From Gordonia heveisoli (GTDB lineage Bacteria > Actinomycetota > Actinomycetes > Mycobacteriales > Mycobacteriaceae): a stretch of DNA of 64,000 nucleotides. Below are positions 7,624 to 16,899 of this stretch, in pieces. The position numbers were made by a program, and so were the translations under genes. The notes under the pieces are model-generated. The model did no database searches, was not told the DNA's origin, and saw only the letters and a program-made list of their open reading frames with translations. The stretch lies in the NCBI RefSeq assembly GCF_030315745.1, contig NZ_JASXSH010000009.1, positions 1-64,000 of the forward strand, written 5' to 3'. The stretch's first letter is position 1, and each line of letters begins with the position of its first letter.

Positions 7624-8916
7624 TTACGTCAGCAGATCGTCGAGGTCGCCATTGAAGGCGTGGTCGACGACGGGGCGCACGGTCTCGAAGGTGCACTCCT
7701 TGGGATTACCCGGCGTGCACGCATCCCCGAGGACGTGGTTGGTGATCGCGTCGATCGTCTCCGGAGCGCCCGAGATCTCCTTGCGGTTCTCGTAGAACTT
7801 GGTCGGTCCGGTGCCGAGCCGGTTCTTCACATGCGAATCCTGGTGGACGTCGGTGAACTTCTCCGGGATACCGACGTCGCGAAGCAGCCGGATCGCAGCG
7901 TTGAGCGCCTGATCGGCGGCCTGCACCTTGGTCATGCCGTGGGTGTCGACACCCATCGCCTCGGCCAGATCGGCGAAACGCTCGTACATCACCGGCATGT
8001 TGAAGGCCCACACACGCGGCAGAGCGATCGCGTTGTTGAGTCCGTGGTGGGTGTCGTAGAAGGCCGACACCGCGTGGCTGATCGAGTGAATGATGCCCAG
8101 ACCACCGGAGTTGAAGGCCTGCGCCGCAATATACTGCGCATACATCATGCCTTCGCGACCGGCGAGTTCGGTCGGGTTCCACGTCGCCTGGCGCAGGTGC
8201 TCCGCCGTCATCTTCACCGCGTAGAGCGCATTGCCCAGCGACGGCGCGAAGTTCAGCCGCGACACGTAGGGCTCCGAGGCGTGCGCGAGCACGTCGAAAC
8301 CGCACTGCGCGGTGAACGCCACCGGGCAGTCGTAATAGAGCACCGGGTCGTCGATAGCCAGGCTGGTGACCGCCGCGTCGTCGAAGGCGACGTACTTGTG
8401 CGGCTTGTCGGGATCGGTGGTGGTGTCGGTGATGACGTATGCCCAGGAAGTCTCCGAACCCGTACCGGCCGTGGTGGATACGGCGATATGCGGCGGATTC
8501 TTGGGGTTCTCGCTCTTGTTGAACCCTTCGAATTCGTTGACGTTGCGGCCGTCATGGGCCACCGAGACCCGAGCACCCTTGCAGGCGTCGTGGGCCGAAC
8601 CGCCGCCGATCGAGATGAACGAGTCGCACTTCTCCGCGTTGTACATCGCGACGGCGTCCATCACGTTGTAGTCCTTGGGATTCGACTCGACCTGATCGAA
8701 CAGCACGACCTCGAGACCGTGGTATTTGCAGGACTCCACGATCTTGTGCACGGTGTCGCTGCCGCGCAGACCCGTCGTCATCACCAGGGTCTTCTTGAAT
8801 CCGAGTTTGAGGGCCTCCGGGCCGATCATCTCGTGGGCGCCGGGCCCCATCATGGCCCGCGGGAACGGGTGGAACTCTTTGATGGGGAACGGCTTCAGTA
8901 GCTCGTCAACCTGCAT
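7624..8916 (-). CDS. mno: NDMA-dependent methanol dehydrogenase (mycofactocin-linked)
   Basis: This 430-residue enzyme closely resembles the decameric methanol:NDMA oxidoreductase Mno/Mdo and the Rhodococcus ThcE protein. The N-terminus has PIKEFHPFPRAMMG, then VESNPKDYNVMDA, SIGGGSAHDACKGARV, VSTTAGTGSETSWAYVITDT, and metal-ligand blocks FDVLAHASEPY and SISHAVSAFYDTHHGLNN. The family oxidises methanol and other primary alcohols to aldehydes; it holds a tightly bound nicotinamide cofactor, and in mycobacteria it needs mycofactocin as electron acceptor. The ATG at 8916 is preferred because AGGAGG lies 9 nt upstream; an in-frame GTG at 8922 would be only 3 nt from it. It is the first gene of the block and should be controlled by MnoSR encoded at its far end. 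Confidence 0.92.
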   Translation of the reverse strand: MQVDELLKPFPIKEFHPFPRAMMGPGAHEMIGPEALKLGFKKTLVMTTGLRGSDTVHKIVESCKYHGLEVVLFDQVESNPKDYNVMDAVAMYNAEKCDSFISIGGGSAHDACKGARVSVAHDGRNVNEFEGFNKSENPKNPPHIAVSTTAGTGSETSWAYVITDTTTDPDKPHKYVAFDDAAVTSLAIDDPVLYYDCPVAFTAQCGFDVLAHASEPYVSRLNFAPSLGNALYAVKMTAEHLRQATWNPTELAGREGMMYAQYIAAQAFNSGGLGIIHSISHAVSAFYDTHHGLNNAIALPRVWAFNMPVMYERFADLAEAMGVDTHGMTKVQAADQALNAAIRLLRDVGIPEKFTDVHQDSHVKNRLGTGPTKFYENRKEISGAPETIDAITNHVLGDACTPGNPKECTFETVRPVVDHAFNGDLDDLLT

Positions 8917-9072
8917 GATCACTGTCCTCCTGCGCGCCGGCGGGGGCGGGGCGCTCGTCGCTGTCTTGACTGTCCAACACCCGCGACGTTACGCAGATCA
9001 CACCCCGCGGCGACAGGTCTGCGCGGCCAAACCATCCGATACGGCGGGGGTGTCGACCACAAGGTAGGTACC

Positions 9073-9094
9073 GGCCTGTCCGATCGGACAGGCC
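9073..9094. promoter_or_regulatory. 22-bp perfect palindrome between cbiO and mno
   Basis: The sequence is a perfect 22-bp inverted repeat with core CTGTCCGATCGGACAG. It starts 17 nt after the cbiO stop and lies about 157 bp upstream of the mno start. It could be a compact terminator for cbiO (no U-tract follows) or an operator in the mno promoter region. Sequence alone does not decide. Confidence 0.5.
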
Positions 9095-9110
9095 CGCATC
9101 ACCCGTCGGC

Positions 9111-9959
9111 TCAGCCGCCGACGCCCAGCCGGGTCGCCCGGGCCCGCTCGAGCGAGCCCGGATCGAAGCCCCACGGCAGTTCAAGCCGATGTGCGGCAAG
9201 CAGATCCGGGTCGGCGAGGATGTCGACGATATCCCCGTCGGCGACCACACGGCCGCGGTCGACTACCACCGCACGGTCGGCGAGCTGGGCGGCATAGGGC
9301 AGATCATGGGTGACCACCAGCATCGTGGTCGGCAGGCCGAGCAGCGTCTGCGCCAGTTCCCGCCGAGCTACCGGGTCGAGGTTGGCCGATGGCTCATCGA
9401 GTACGAGAACATCTGGGCGACAGGCCAACACGCCGGCGAGCGCCGCACGCCGGCGCTGTCCGCCCGACAGATGATGGGGGCTGCGCTGCGCCTGGTCGGC
9501 CAACCCGACCACGTCGAGAGCAGCCTGCGCGCAGTGCGTCAGCTCGTCGCCGCCGACCCCGAAGTTGGCCGGCCCGAAGGCCACATCCTCGATCACCGTC
9601 GGCATGAACAACTGATCGTCGGGGTCTTGGAAGACCAGCCCGACGCGGCGCCGGATCTCCCGCAACGTCGACCGCTCCACCACCACACCACCGACGGTGA
9701 CGGTGCCCGCGGTGGGCGTGAGAACACCGTTGAGGTGCTGCATCAGGGTTGTCTTACCCGCGCCGTTGGGCCCCAACAACGCCACCCGCTCCCCCACCCC
9801 GACCGTCAGATCGATGCCATCGAGGGCGACGTGTCCGTCCGGGTAGGCGAAGTGCAGTCCGCAGATCTCGATGGCCTGGTGTGTCATCGACATATCGACC
9901 GCCTCCCGTTCAGGAGGTGCCTGCCGATCATCCCCACGCCCACGCCGCTGCCACCTCAT
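9111..9959 (-). CDS. cbiO: Energy-coupling factor ATPase for cobalt/nickel uptake
   Basis: ABC ATPase of the CbiO/EcfA family, up to 282 residues. Walker A GPNGAGKT is at 63-70, the Q-loop lies in VFQDPDDQLF, the signature LSGGQ is at 164-168, and Walker B VLVLDEP is near 184-190. The DDQLF block after the Q-loop is typical of ECF ATPases. Two starts have good ribosome binding sites: 9959 (GGGAGG, 13 bp after cbiQ) and 9893 (GGGAGG, giving 260 residues, closer to the usual family N-terminus). It powers the transporter made with CbiM, CbiN and CbiQ encoded just upstream. Metal specificity (Co or Ni) cannot be read from the ATPase. Confidence 0.88.
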   Translation of the reverse strand: MRWQRRGRGDDRQAPPEREAVDMSMTHQAIEICGLHFAYPDGHVALDGIDLTVGVGERVALLGPNGAGKTTLMQHLNGVLTPTAGTVTVGGVVVERSTLREIRRRVGLVFQDPDDQLFMPTVIEDVAFGPANFGVGGDELTHCAQAALDVVGLADQAQRSPHHLSGGQRRRAALAGVLACRPDVLVLDEPSANLDPVARRELAQTLLGLPTTMLVVTHDLPYAAQLADRAVVVDRGRVVADGDIVDILADPDLLAAHRLELPWGFDPGSLERARATRLGVGG

Positions 9960-9972
9960 CCGATCCTCCCTC

Positions 9973-10749
9973 TCACCGCAGGATCCACGCCGCCATTGTC
10001 ACCAGCACCGCCACCGCCGCGGGCACGCACACCGCAGCCCACTGCCGCCGCGTCGCACGCGCCGGTGCGCCGACCGGGGTGAGCTCCGGAATCACTCCGC
10101 CGAACCCGCGTGAAGCCATCGCGACATGCACCCGCTCCCCACGTTCATAGGACCGCAGGAACAGCGCACCAACACCTTTCGCGACTGCGCCGGCCTGGTG
10201 TGCCAGTCGTGGCGAGTCACCCCGGGCCAGCCGGGCCACCTGCATACGACGGACCTGCGCCGACAACAGATCGACGTACCGGAGCATCATCACGATCACC
10301 GGCGTGATCGTCGCCGGTACCCCGAGTCGCGTCAGCGCGGTGGGCAATTCGGCCGCATCGGTGGTCGCCGCGAAGGTCAGCGATGCCGCGACGCCGAGGC
10401 TGCCCTTGATCACGATGCCCCACGCCGCGTACAGGCCCGGAACCGACAACGACAGCCCGGCGACGTACACCTGCTCGCCGCCCTCGGCGAAGGGCAGCAG
10501 GACCGCAAGGACGACGAAGGGTGCCTCGATCAGCATGCGGGGCGCGATCCAGCGCAGCGGTATCTCACCGATCGACCAGACCACCAGCAGGATCATCGCG
10601 AAAAGCGCATAGGGCCAGAACATTTCACGCGGGGTGGCGACCACCGCGAAGACGAAGACGATCAGGCAGACCAGTTTGACCTCGGCCGGTGCGCGATGAA
10701 CCGGCGAGGTCCCCGCCCGGTGAAGCGGATGGGCATGCCCGGCGCCCAC
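9973..10749 (-). CDS. cbiQ: ECF transporter T component CbiQ
   Basis: A 258-residue membrane protein with a GTG start and several hydrophobic helices in its first 130 residues. The family signature region is at about 185-230 (RRMQVARLARGD...SYERGERVHVAMASRGFGG), containing the two short Ala-Arg-Gly coupling motifs that contact the ATPase. It couples CbiO to the substrate-binding CbiMN pair. It starts 6 nt after the cbiN stop and is followed closely by cbiO, so all four genes form one unit. Confidence 0.87.
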   Translation of the reverse strand: MGAGHAHPLHRAGTSPVHRAPAEVKLVCLIVFVFAVVATPREMFWPYALFAMILLVVWSIGEIPLRWIAPRMLIEAPFVVLAVLLPFAEGGEQVYVAGLSLSVPGLYAAWGIVIKGSLGVAASLTFAATTDAAELPTALTRLGVPATITPVIVMMLRYVDLLSAQVRRMQVARLARGDSPRLAHQAGAVAKGVGALFLRSYERGERVHVAMASRGFGGVIPELTPVGAPARATRRQWAAVCVPAAVAVLVTMAAWILR

Positions 10750-10755
10750 GTCGGA

Positions 10756-11136
10756 TCAGCTCCCCGATCCGGAGCCGGACCGGCGGCCACGTGCCAGCAG
10801 CCAGAACAGGCCGCCGGCCACCGCCAGGGTCACCAGCACCCCGACGATCCCGGCGACGCCGTTGGTGCCGGCGATCCCGCGGACGGAGTAGTCGGCCAGC
10901 GGAGAAGTGTTCAGCCTGTGGTCGTCGGCGTGCTGCGCGATGCAGGTGCCGACGAGTTGCTCCGCACCATTGACCTCGACGGTTTGGCAACCACGCGTGG
11001 TCGCGGCATCGAGGCCGTCCGGAGATGCGCTGGCCGCATAGGAGACGATGCCTGCGATCAGCAGTGCGACGATGCCGAAGCCGACCAGAAACCACCGTCG
11101 GGACATCCGCGAGTGGCCGGCACGTGTGGCGCTCAT
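10756..11136 (-). CDS. cbiN: CbiN/PDGLE-domain component of the cobalt/nickel importer
   Basis: The ATG at 11136 overlaps the cbiM stop (ATGA) and gives a 126-residue protein. A membrane helix lies at about 14-35, then SPDGLDAAT at 38-46, which matches the PDGLE motif of CbiN-like proteins, then an extracytoplasmic stretch ending in SPLADYSVRGI, a second helix at about 92-115 and a short basic tail. CbiN-type subunits have two membrane segments around such a loop and help load metal into CbiM. The longer open frame upstream has no support. Confidence 0.85.
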   Translation of the reverse strand: MSATRAGHSRMSRRWFLVGFGIVALLIAGIVSYAASASPDGLDAATTRGCQTVEVNGAEQLVGTCIAQHADDHRLNTSPLADYSVRGIAGTNGVAGIVGVLVTLAVAGGLFWLLARGRRSGSGSGS

Positions 11137-11864
11137 GCCGGCACCCCGACCTGCGCGGACCGATCGACGGGCGCCCGGTGCCGCAGCAGATAGACCAGGT
11201 CGGGCCGGGCTCTGGCGACCGCGACGACGGTGGCGGCGGTGATCAGACCCTCGCCGACACCGATCAGTGTGTGGGTGCCCCACATGTAGGCGGCCACCGC
11301 CGACGCCGACGTGCCACCGGCCCCACCGATCTGGTACTCGATGATGAATCCTGTTGCCGCGCACAGCGTTCCCACCAGTCCGGCTAGGAACGCAACCACC
11401 CCGAGCCGACGCGTCGACGGCGCGGTCTCCCGCCGCGGGAGCAGCAGCCGCGCCATGACCACCGCGACCAGGTACCCGGCGGCAGTCGCGATCAGCGCCA
11501 TATTGGTGATGTTGGTGCCGAGTGCACTCACCCCACCGTCGGCGAACAGCAGCGCCTGCACGACGAGCACGATGGCCACGCAGAGCGCTCCGACGAAGGG
11601 ACCCACCAGAATTGCCGCGAGTGCACCACCGAGCAGATGCCCGCTGACTCCGGGCAGGATCGGGAAGTTGATCATCTGCGCCGCGAAGATGAAGGCCGCG
11701 ACAAGTCCCGCCATCGGCACCGTCTTGTCGTCGAGTTCGGCGCGCGAGCGCCAGATACAGACCGCGAGCCCGCCGAGGGCGAGCAGACCGAACAGCAGCG
11801 ACGTGGGGGCATCCACGATGCCGTCACTCATATGCATGGCGACATTGGCGGTTTCGGAGGACAT
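11133..11864 (-). CDS. cbiM: Cobalt/nickel-binding S component CbiM
   Basis: A polytopic membrane protein of up to 243 residues with the CbiM/NikM hallmarks. The N-terminal MHMSDGIVDAP has the His two residues into the conserved block that coordinates metal; PILPGVSGHLLGGALAAILVG and QALLFADGGVSALGTN follow. In characterised homologues the Met-His pair is at the extreme N-terminus, so translation may really start at the internal ATG (11834) rather than at 11864; neither start has a strong SD. It is the first gene of cbiMNQO, 113 bp after the ArsR-family gene. No cobalamin riboswitch fits in that gap. Confidence 0.88.
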   Translation of the reverse strand: MSSETANVAMHMSDGIVDAPTSLLFGLLALGGLAVCIWRSRAELDDKTVPMAGLVAAFIFAAQMINFPILPGVSGHLLGGALAAILVGPFVGALCVAIVLVVQALLFADGGVSALGTNITNMALIATAAGYLVAVVMARLLLPRRETAPSTRRLGVVAFLAGLVGTLCAATGFIIEYQIGGAGGTSASAVAAYMWGTHTLIGVGEGLITAATVVAVARARPDLVYLLRHRAPVDRSAQVGVPA

Positions 11865-11890
11865 AGTCGGAACCGTATGACCACCCACAA

Positions 11891-11912
11891 CATCTGTCCA
11901 CTCATTCAGATG
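11891..11912. promoter_or_regulatory. Candidate ArsR operator upstream of cbiM
   Basis: Inverted repeat CATCTG-N10-CAGATG in the 113-bp gap between the ArsR-family gene and cbiM, 26 bp before the first cbiM start. Its position between a metal-sensor gene and the metal importer it precedes makes it the obvious binding site candidate. The arms are only 6 bp. Confidence 0.45.
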
Positions 11913-11977
11913 AAGAGCTGGAGAGACTGTCCGATCAGTCAGGCCGCACCCTGCCCAGGCGCGCACCGGACCCCGAC

Positions 11978-12325
11978 TCAGGGGTGAGCGCTCATCCAGT
12001 GCAGCAGGGCGTGGACGGTGTCGTCGTCGAGGCGATAGCTGACCGAGCGGCCCACCCGGGTGGACGTCACCCACCCCTGGTGACGCAACACCCGCAGCGC
12101 CTGAGAGACGGCCGTTTCGGTCCGGCCGACCGCGATCGCGATATCCCCGACGATGATGCCGGGCTCCCGGTGCAGCAGGATCAAGATCTCCAGGCGATGC
12201 GGGTCGGACAGCAGATCGAATCGGCGCGCCCAGGCTCCCACGTCCAGCTGAGCGTCATGATGGGCATGGTCATCGCCGTGGTGCGCGGCCGGGGGCGCAC
12301 CATCTGCGGGCAGGTCACCGGCCAT
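11978..12325 (-). CDS. ArsR-family metal sensor with His-rich N-terminus
   Basis: A 115-residue winged-helix repressor of the ArsR/SmtB family. The core is WARRFDLLSDPHRLEILILLHREPG, then the recognition helix region TETAVSQALRVLRHQGWV and the wing VGRSVSYRL. The N-terminus contains AAHHGDDHAHHDAQ, a His-rich arm like those in Ni/Co sensors of the NmtR type, and the C-terminus has further His (HALLHWMSAHP). It starts 4 nt after the murA stop and precedes cbiMNQO on the same strand, so it very likely represses the importer when metal is plentiful. Ni or Co are the likely inducers; zinc is possible. Confidence 0.82.
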   Translation of the reverse strand: MAGDLPADGAPPAAHHGDDHAHHDAQLDVGAWARRFDLLSDPHRLEILILLHREPGIIVGDIAIAVGRTETAVSQALRVLRHQGWVTSTRVGRSVSYRLDDDTVHALLHWMSAHP

Positions 12326-12329
12326 CGTC

Positions 12330-13586
12330 TCAGTCGCCGACCCGCTCGATCTGGCCGCCGAGGTCGCGCAGGATCTCCACGAAGTGCGGATACCCCCGAT
12401 CGATGTGTTCGACGTCGTGGACCTCGGTCACCCCGTCGGCCACCAAACCGGCCAGCACGAGACCCGCCCCGGCCCGGATGTCGGAGGACCACACCGGCGC
12501 ACTCGACAACTGCTCGACACCGCGGATCACCGCATGATGTCCGTCCGTGCGGGCATCGGCACCCAACCGCACCATCTCCTCGACGAAGCGGAACCGCGCC
12601 TCGAAGACATTCTCGGTGATCACCGACATCCCGTCGGCGATCGACGCGAGGCCGATGGCCATCGGTTGTAGGTCCGTCGGGAAACCGGGAAACGGCAGCG
12701 TCGACACATTCACCGCGATCGGCCGCGTGTCCGCACGTACCCGAAAACCGTCGGCGAAGGAATCGACCTGCGCCCCGGCGTCGACGAGTTTGTTCAACAC
12801 CAGCTGGAGGTGTTCCGGTTTCACACCCCGGACGGTGACATCTCCCCTGGTCATCGCCGCCGCGATACCCCACGTCGCGCCGACGATCCGGTCCCCGACG
12901 ACCCGATGGGTGGTCGGGTGCAGACGTTCGACGCCGTAGACGGTCAGCGTCGAGGTACCAGCCCCCTCGATGCGGGCACCCATCTGCACGAGCATCTCGC
13001 AGAGGTCCACGATCTCCGGTTCGCGTGCCGCATTGTCGATGGTGGTCTCGCCGTCCGCGAGCACCGCCGCCATCAGGATGTTCTCGGTAGCACCCACCGA
13101 CGGGAACTCCAACGCGATCGGCGCGCCGATCAGCCGGTCGGCTTCGGCGACCACACAGCCGTGCTCGATCGAGCTGTGTGCGCCCAACGCCCGCAGACCG
13201 GCCTGATGCATGTCCAGTGGCCGCGAACCGATCGCGTCACCGCCAGGCAGAGCGACGACCGCGCGCAGACAGCGGGCCATCAGCGGTCCCAGCACGCAGA
13301 CCGACGCCCGAAACTGTTTCACCGCGTCGAAGTCGGCGTGGAATTTGGGTTCGGCGGGCGCGGTGATGCTGACCGTGTCACCGGACATCTCGACGACAGC
13401 ACCCAGGCCGCGCAGCACGTCGGCCATCAACGGGACGTCGGCGATCTCCGGCGAGTTGGTCAGCACCGTGGTGCCCTCGGCCAGAAGTGCGGCCGCCATC
13501 AGCTTGAGGACGCTGTTCTTCGCCCCACCCACCGAGACCTCTCCGGACAGGCGCACGCCCCCGGTGACCAGAAACCGATCGCTCAC
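12330..13586 (-). CDS. murA: UDP-N-acetylglucosamine 1-carboxyvinyltransferase MurA
   Basis: The first committed step of peptidoglycan synthesis: transfer of enolpyruvate from PEP to UDP-GlcNAc in the cytoplasm. With the GTG start at 13586 the protein is 418 residues, the same length as the M. tuberculosis enzyme. N-terminal [21 protein letters not shown] carries the conserved Lys-Asn pair. At the position of the usual catalytic Cys the sequence is [10 protein letters not shown] with D117, the Asp variant that makes mycobacterial MurA insensitive to fosfomycin. The gene is divergent from pduO across a 98-bp gap and is followed by arsR and the cbi genes on the same strand. Confidence 0.95.
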   Translation of the reverse strand: MSDRFLVTGGVRLSGEVSVGGAKNSVLKLMAAALLAEGTTVLTNSPEIADVPLMADVLRGLGAVVEMSGDTVSITAPAEPKFHADFDAVKQFRASVCVLGPLMARCLRAVVALPGGDAIGSRPLDMHQAGLRALGAHSSIEHGCVVAEADRLIGAPIALEFPSVGATENILMAAVLADGETTIDNAAREPEIVDLCEMLVQMGARIEGAGTSTLTVYGVERLHPTTHRVVGDRIVGATWGIAAAMTRGDVTVRGVKPEHLQLVLNKLVDAGAQVDSFADGFRVRADTRPIAVNVSTLPFPGFPTDLQPMAIGLASIADGMSVITENVFEARFRFVEEMVRLGADARTDGHHAVIRGVEQLSSAPVWSSDIRAGAGLVLAGLVADGVTEVHDVEHIDRGYPHFVEILRDLGGQIERVGD

Positions 13587-13684
13587 GTGTGACACCTTAT
13601 CCGTCGGCGACGGCACCGACCGCATCGCCTGCAATCCATCGGCACCGCTGCCATTCCACTGCACCGGCCAACTACATTCGAGTC

Positions 13685-14281
13685 ATGGCTGTTCACCTCA
13701 CCCGGATCTACACACGTACCGGCGACGACGGATCGACCGGACTCAGCGACTTCTCCCGCGTGGCCAAAACCGACGCCCGCGTCGTGGCCTATGCCGACTG
13801 TGACGAAGCCAATGCCGCCATCGGCGCGGCGCTGGCTCTCGGCGGCGATGTACCGAGCGAGATCCGCTCCGTGCTCTCGACCATTCAGAACGATCTGTTC
13901 GACGCCGGCGCCGACCTCTCCACCCCGGTCGTCGCGGATCCGCCGTATCCCCCGCTCCGTATCGAACAGGGCTATATCGACGCCCTGGAACGCTGGTGTG
14001 ACAGTTTCGGCGAGGATCTGCCCGCACTCGACTCGTTCATCCTGCCCGGCGGCAGTCCACTCAGTGCGTTGCTACATCAGGCACGCACCGTCACCCGTCG
14101 GGCGGAACGGTCAGCCTGGGCCGCGGTCGACGCCTTCCCCGACAGCACCAACGTGCTACCGGCGAAATACCTCAACCGCTTGTCGGATCTGCTGTTCATC
14201 CTGAGCCGGGTGGCCAATCGTGCCCCTCTGGGCGACGGCGATGTGAAATGGGTGCCCGGCGGCAACCGCAGCCGCGACTGA
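13685..14281 (+). CDS. ATP:cob(I)alamin adenosyltransferase, PduO type
   Basis: A 198-residue PduO-type adenosyltransferase that converts cob(I)alamin to adenosylcobalamin. N-terminal IYTRTGDDGSTGL is the ATP-binding signature; SFILPGGSPLSALLHQARTVTRRAER and NRLSDLLFILSRVAN are the other two conserved blocks. The ATG at 13685 fits the family N-terminus. The same gene lies beside murA in M. tuberculosis. It is convergent with the DUF2550 gene, with 16 bp between them. Its position one gene away from a possible cobalt importer may reflect shared metal use, though this adjacency to murA is conserved without the importer. Confidence 0.92.
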   Translation: MAVHLTRIYTRTGDDGSTGLSDFSRVAKTDARVVAYADCDEANAAIGAALALGGDVPSEIRSVLSTIQNDLFDAGADLSTPVVADPPYPPLRIEQGYIDALERWCDSFGEDLPALDSFILPGGSPLSALLHQARTVTRRAERSAWAAVDAFPDSTNVLPAKYLNRLSDLLFILSRVANRAPLGDGDVKWVPGGNRSRD

Positions 14282-14297
14282 CCAGACCCGAGTGAAT

Positions 14298-14798
14298 CTA
14301 GGCGCTCCGCCTGCGCTGCGACCGATCCGACTGACGCGATTCCAGCCAGGACTGGAATGCGGTGACCCCACCAGCGGGCATCGCCAGCTCGTAGGTCACC
14401 ATCGCCGGTCCACCGGCGGCCAGGCGCTGCTCCGGACGAGACACGACCATGCCGGATGGCAATTCCGCGAACTCGTTGAGTCGCAGGATCACCATGCCGT
14501 CCATGATGTCGGCCTCGGTGCCTTCGGCCACCCGTCGCCCGACGATCTCAACACGCTGACGACAGAAGCTACGCGTAGGTCCAGGGCGCAGCGAGCTGAG
14601 CCGGTAATACCGCAACGCGTCGTCGCCATAGTGAATGGTGCCGTGGCGCCATCCGCGGTCGACCTCAGCCGGAAGGGTGCGGAACAGAACCGGGGTGCCT
14701 GCCTTGCGCAACTGACCGAGTCGATACGCCAGCAGTCCCACGACCACCACCGCGAGAACCACCAGCACCGACAACACAACGGTCAGCTCCTTGGCCAC
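14298..14798 (-). CDS. DUF2550 membrane-anchored protein
   Basis: A GTG start at 14798 with AAGGAGG close upstream gives 166 residues. One N-terminal membrane helix (about 5-28, LTVVLSVLVVLAVVVVGLLA) precedes a cytoplasmic or periplasmic domain with basic patches, including WRHGTIHYGDDALRYYRL. This family is found in mycolic-acid actinobacteria directly after atpC, as in M. tuberculosis. Function unknown. A strong terminator separates it from atpC, so it likely has its own promoter. Confidence 0.85.
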   Translation of the reverse strand: MAKELTVVLSVLVVLAVVVVGLLAYRLGQLRKAGTPVLFRTLPAEVDRGWRHGTIHYGDDALRYYRLSSLRPGPTRSFCRQRVEIVGRRVAEGTEADIMDGMVILRLNEFAELPSGMVVSRPEQRLAAGGPAMVTYELAMPAGGVTAFQSWLESRQSDRSQRRRSA

Positions 14799-14917
14799 CG
14801 GCACCTCCTTGCAAGAACGAATCCGCGTCGATCTCCGCGTCGCCAGGGCCAGACAGTGCGGGGGCTGTGATCGCGCAGGATTCAGGCTGTTACTCCCCAG
14901 CATGCCAGGCCGACAAA

Positions 14918-14963
14918 GACATCGGCCAGTCGCCCGGAGCAAACCGGGCGACTGGCCGATGTC
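14918..14963 (-). terminator. Intrinsic terminator of the atp operon
   Basis: A perfect 20-bp stem around a 6-nt loop (AGCAAA), rich in GC, 41 nt after the atpC stop. On the minus strand it is followed by TTTGTCGG. It should stop the long atp transcript before the DUF2550 gene. Confidence 0.9.
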
Positions 14964-15003
14964 AGATGCGACTCGCGGGTGGCCCCGCTATCGCCTCATA
15001 TCT

Positions 15004-15378
15004 TTAAAGGTGTTGTGCCGCAGCCAAACGCGCATGCGCCTGGGTGTACTCGTCGGAACCGGGCTCAGCCTGCTCGAGAGCAGCCTTCTCCGCCGTGACG
15101 TCGACGTCGTCGGCCCATTCGGCCGACTCCGCGAGAATCGTCACGGACTCACCGGTCACGGACAGGAAACCACCCGTGATAGCGGCGGCACGACGGGCGC
15201 CGTTCTCCTCGACGATGACCAGGAAGCCACCCGAGACGAGCTCGCCCAGCAACGGTTCGTGACCCGCCAGCACACCGAGCTCACCGACGGTGGTCTGGGC
15301 GATGACGAAGGTCGCCTCGCCGGAGTACAGCGAGCGGTCGGCAGAGACCACCTCCACGTGGAAGGACTTGTCAGCCAT
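15004..15378 (-). CDS. atpC: F1Fo ATP synthase epsilon subunit
   Basis: A 124-residue epsilon subunit. The N-terminal beta-sandwich includes FHVEVVSADRSLYSG and GELGVLAGHEPLLGEL, and a short helical C-terminus ends in QAHARLAAAQHL. It is part of the central stalk with gamma. As in mycobacteria, the C-terminal helices are short compared with E. coli, which fits regulation of ATP hydrolysis by other subunits. Last gene of the atp operon, 9 bp after atpD. Confidence 0.95.
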   Translation of the reverse strand: MADKSFHVEVVSADRSLYSGEATFVIAQTTVGELGVLAGHEPLLGELVSGGFLVIVEENGARRAAAITGGFLSVTGESVTILAESAEWADDVDVTAEKAALEQAEPGSDEYTQAHARLAAAQHL

Positions 15379-15387
15379 GTCGATTCG

Positions 15388-16899
<1,512 letters not shown>

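Noticed and set aside
11865..11977. Cobalamin or nickel riboswitch before cbiM
   Set aside because: The gap is 113 bp, too short for a cobalamin riboswitch, and no B12-box-like or NiCo four-way-junction pattern was seen.
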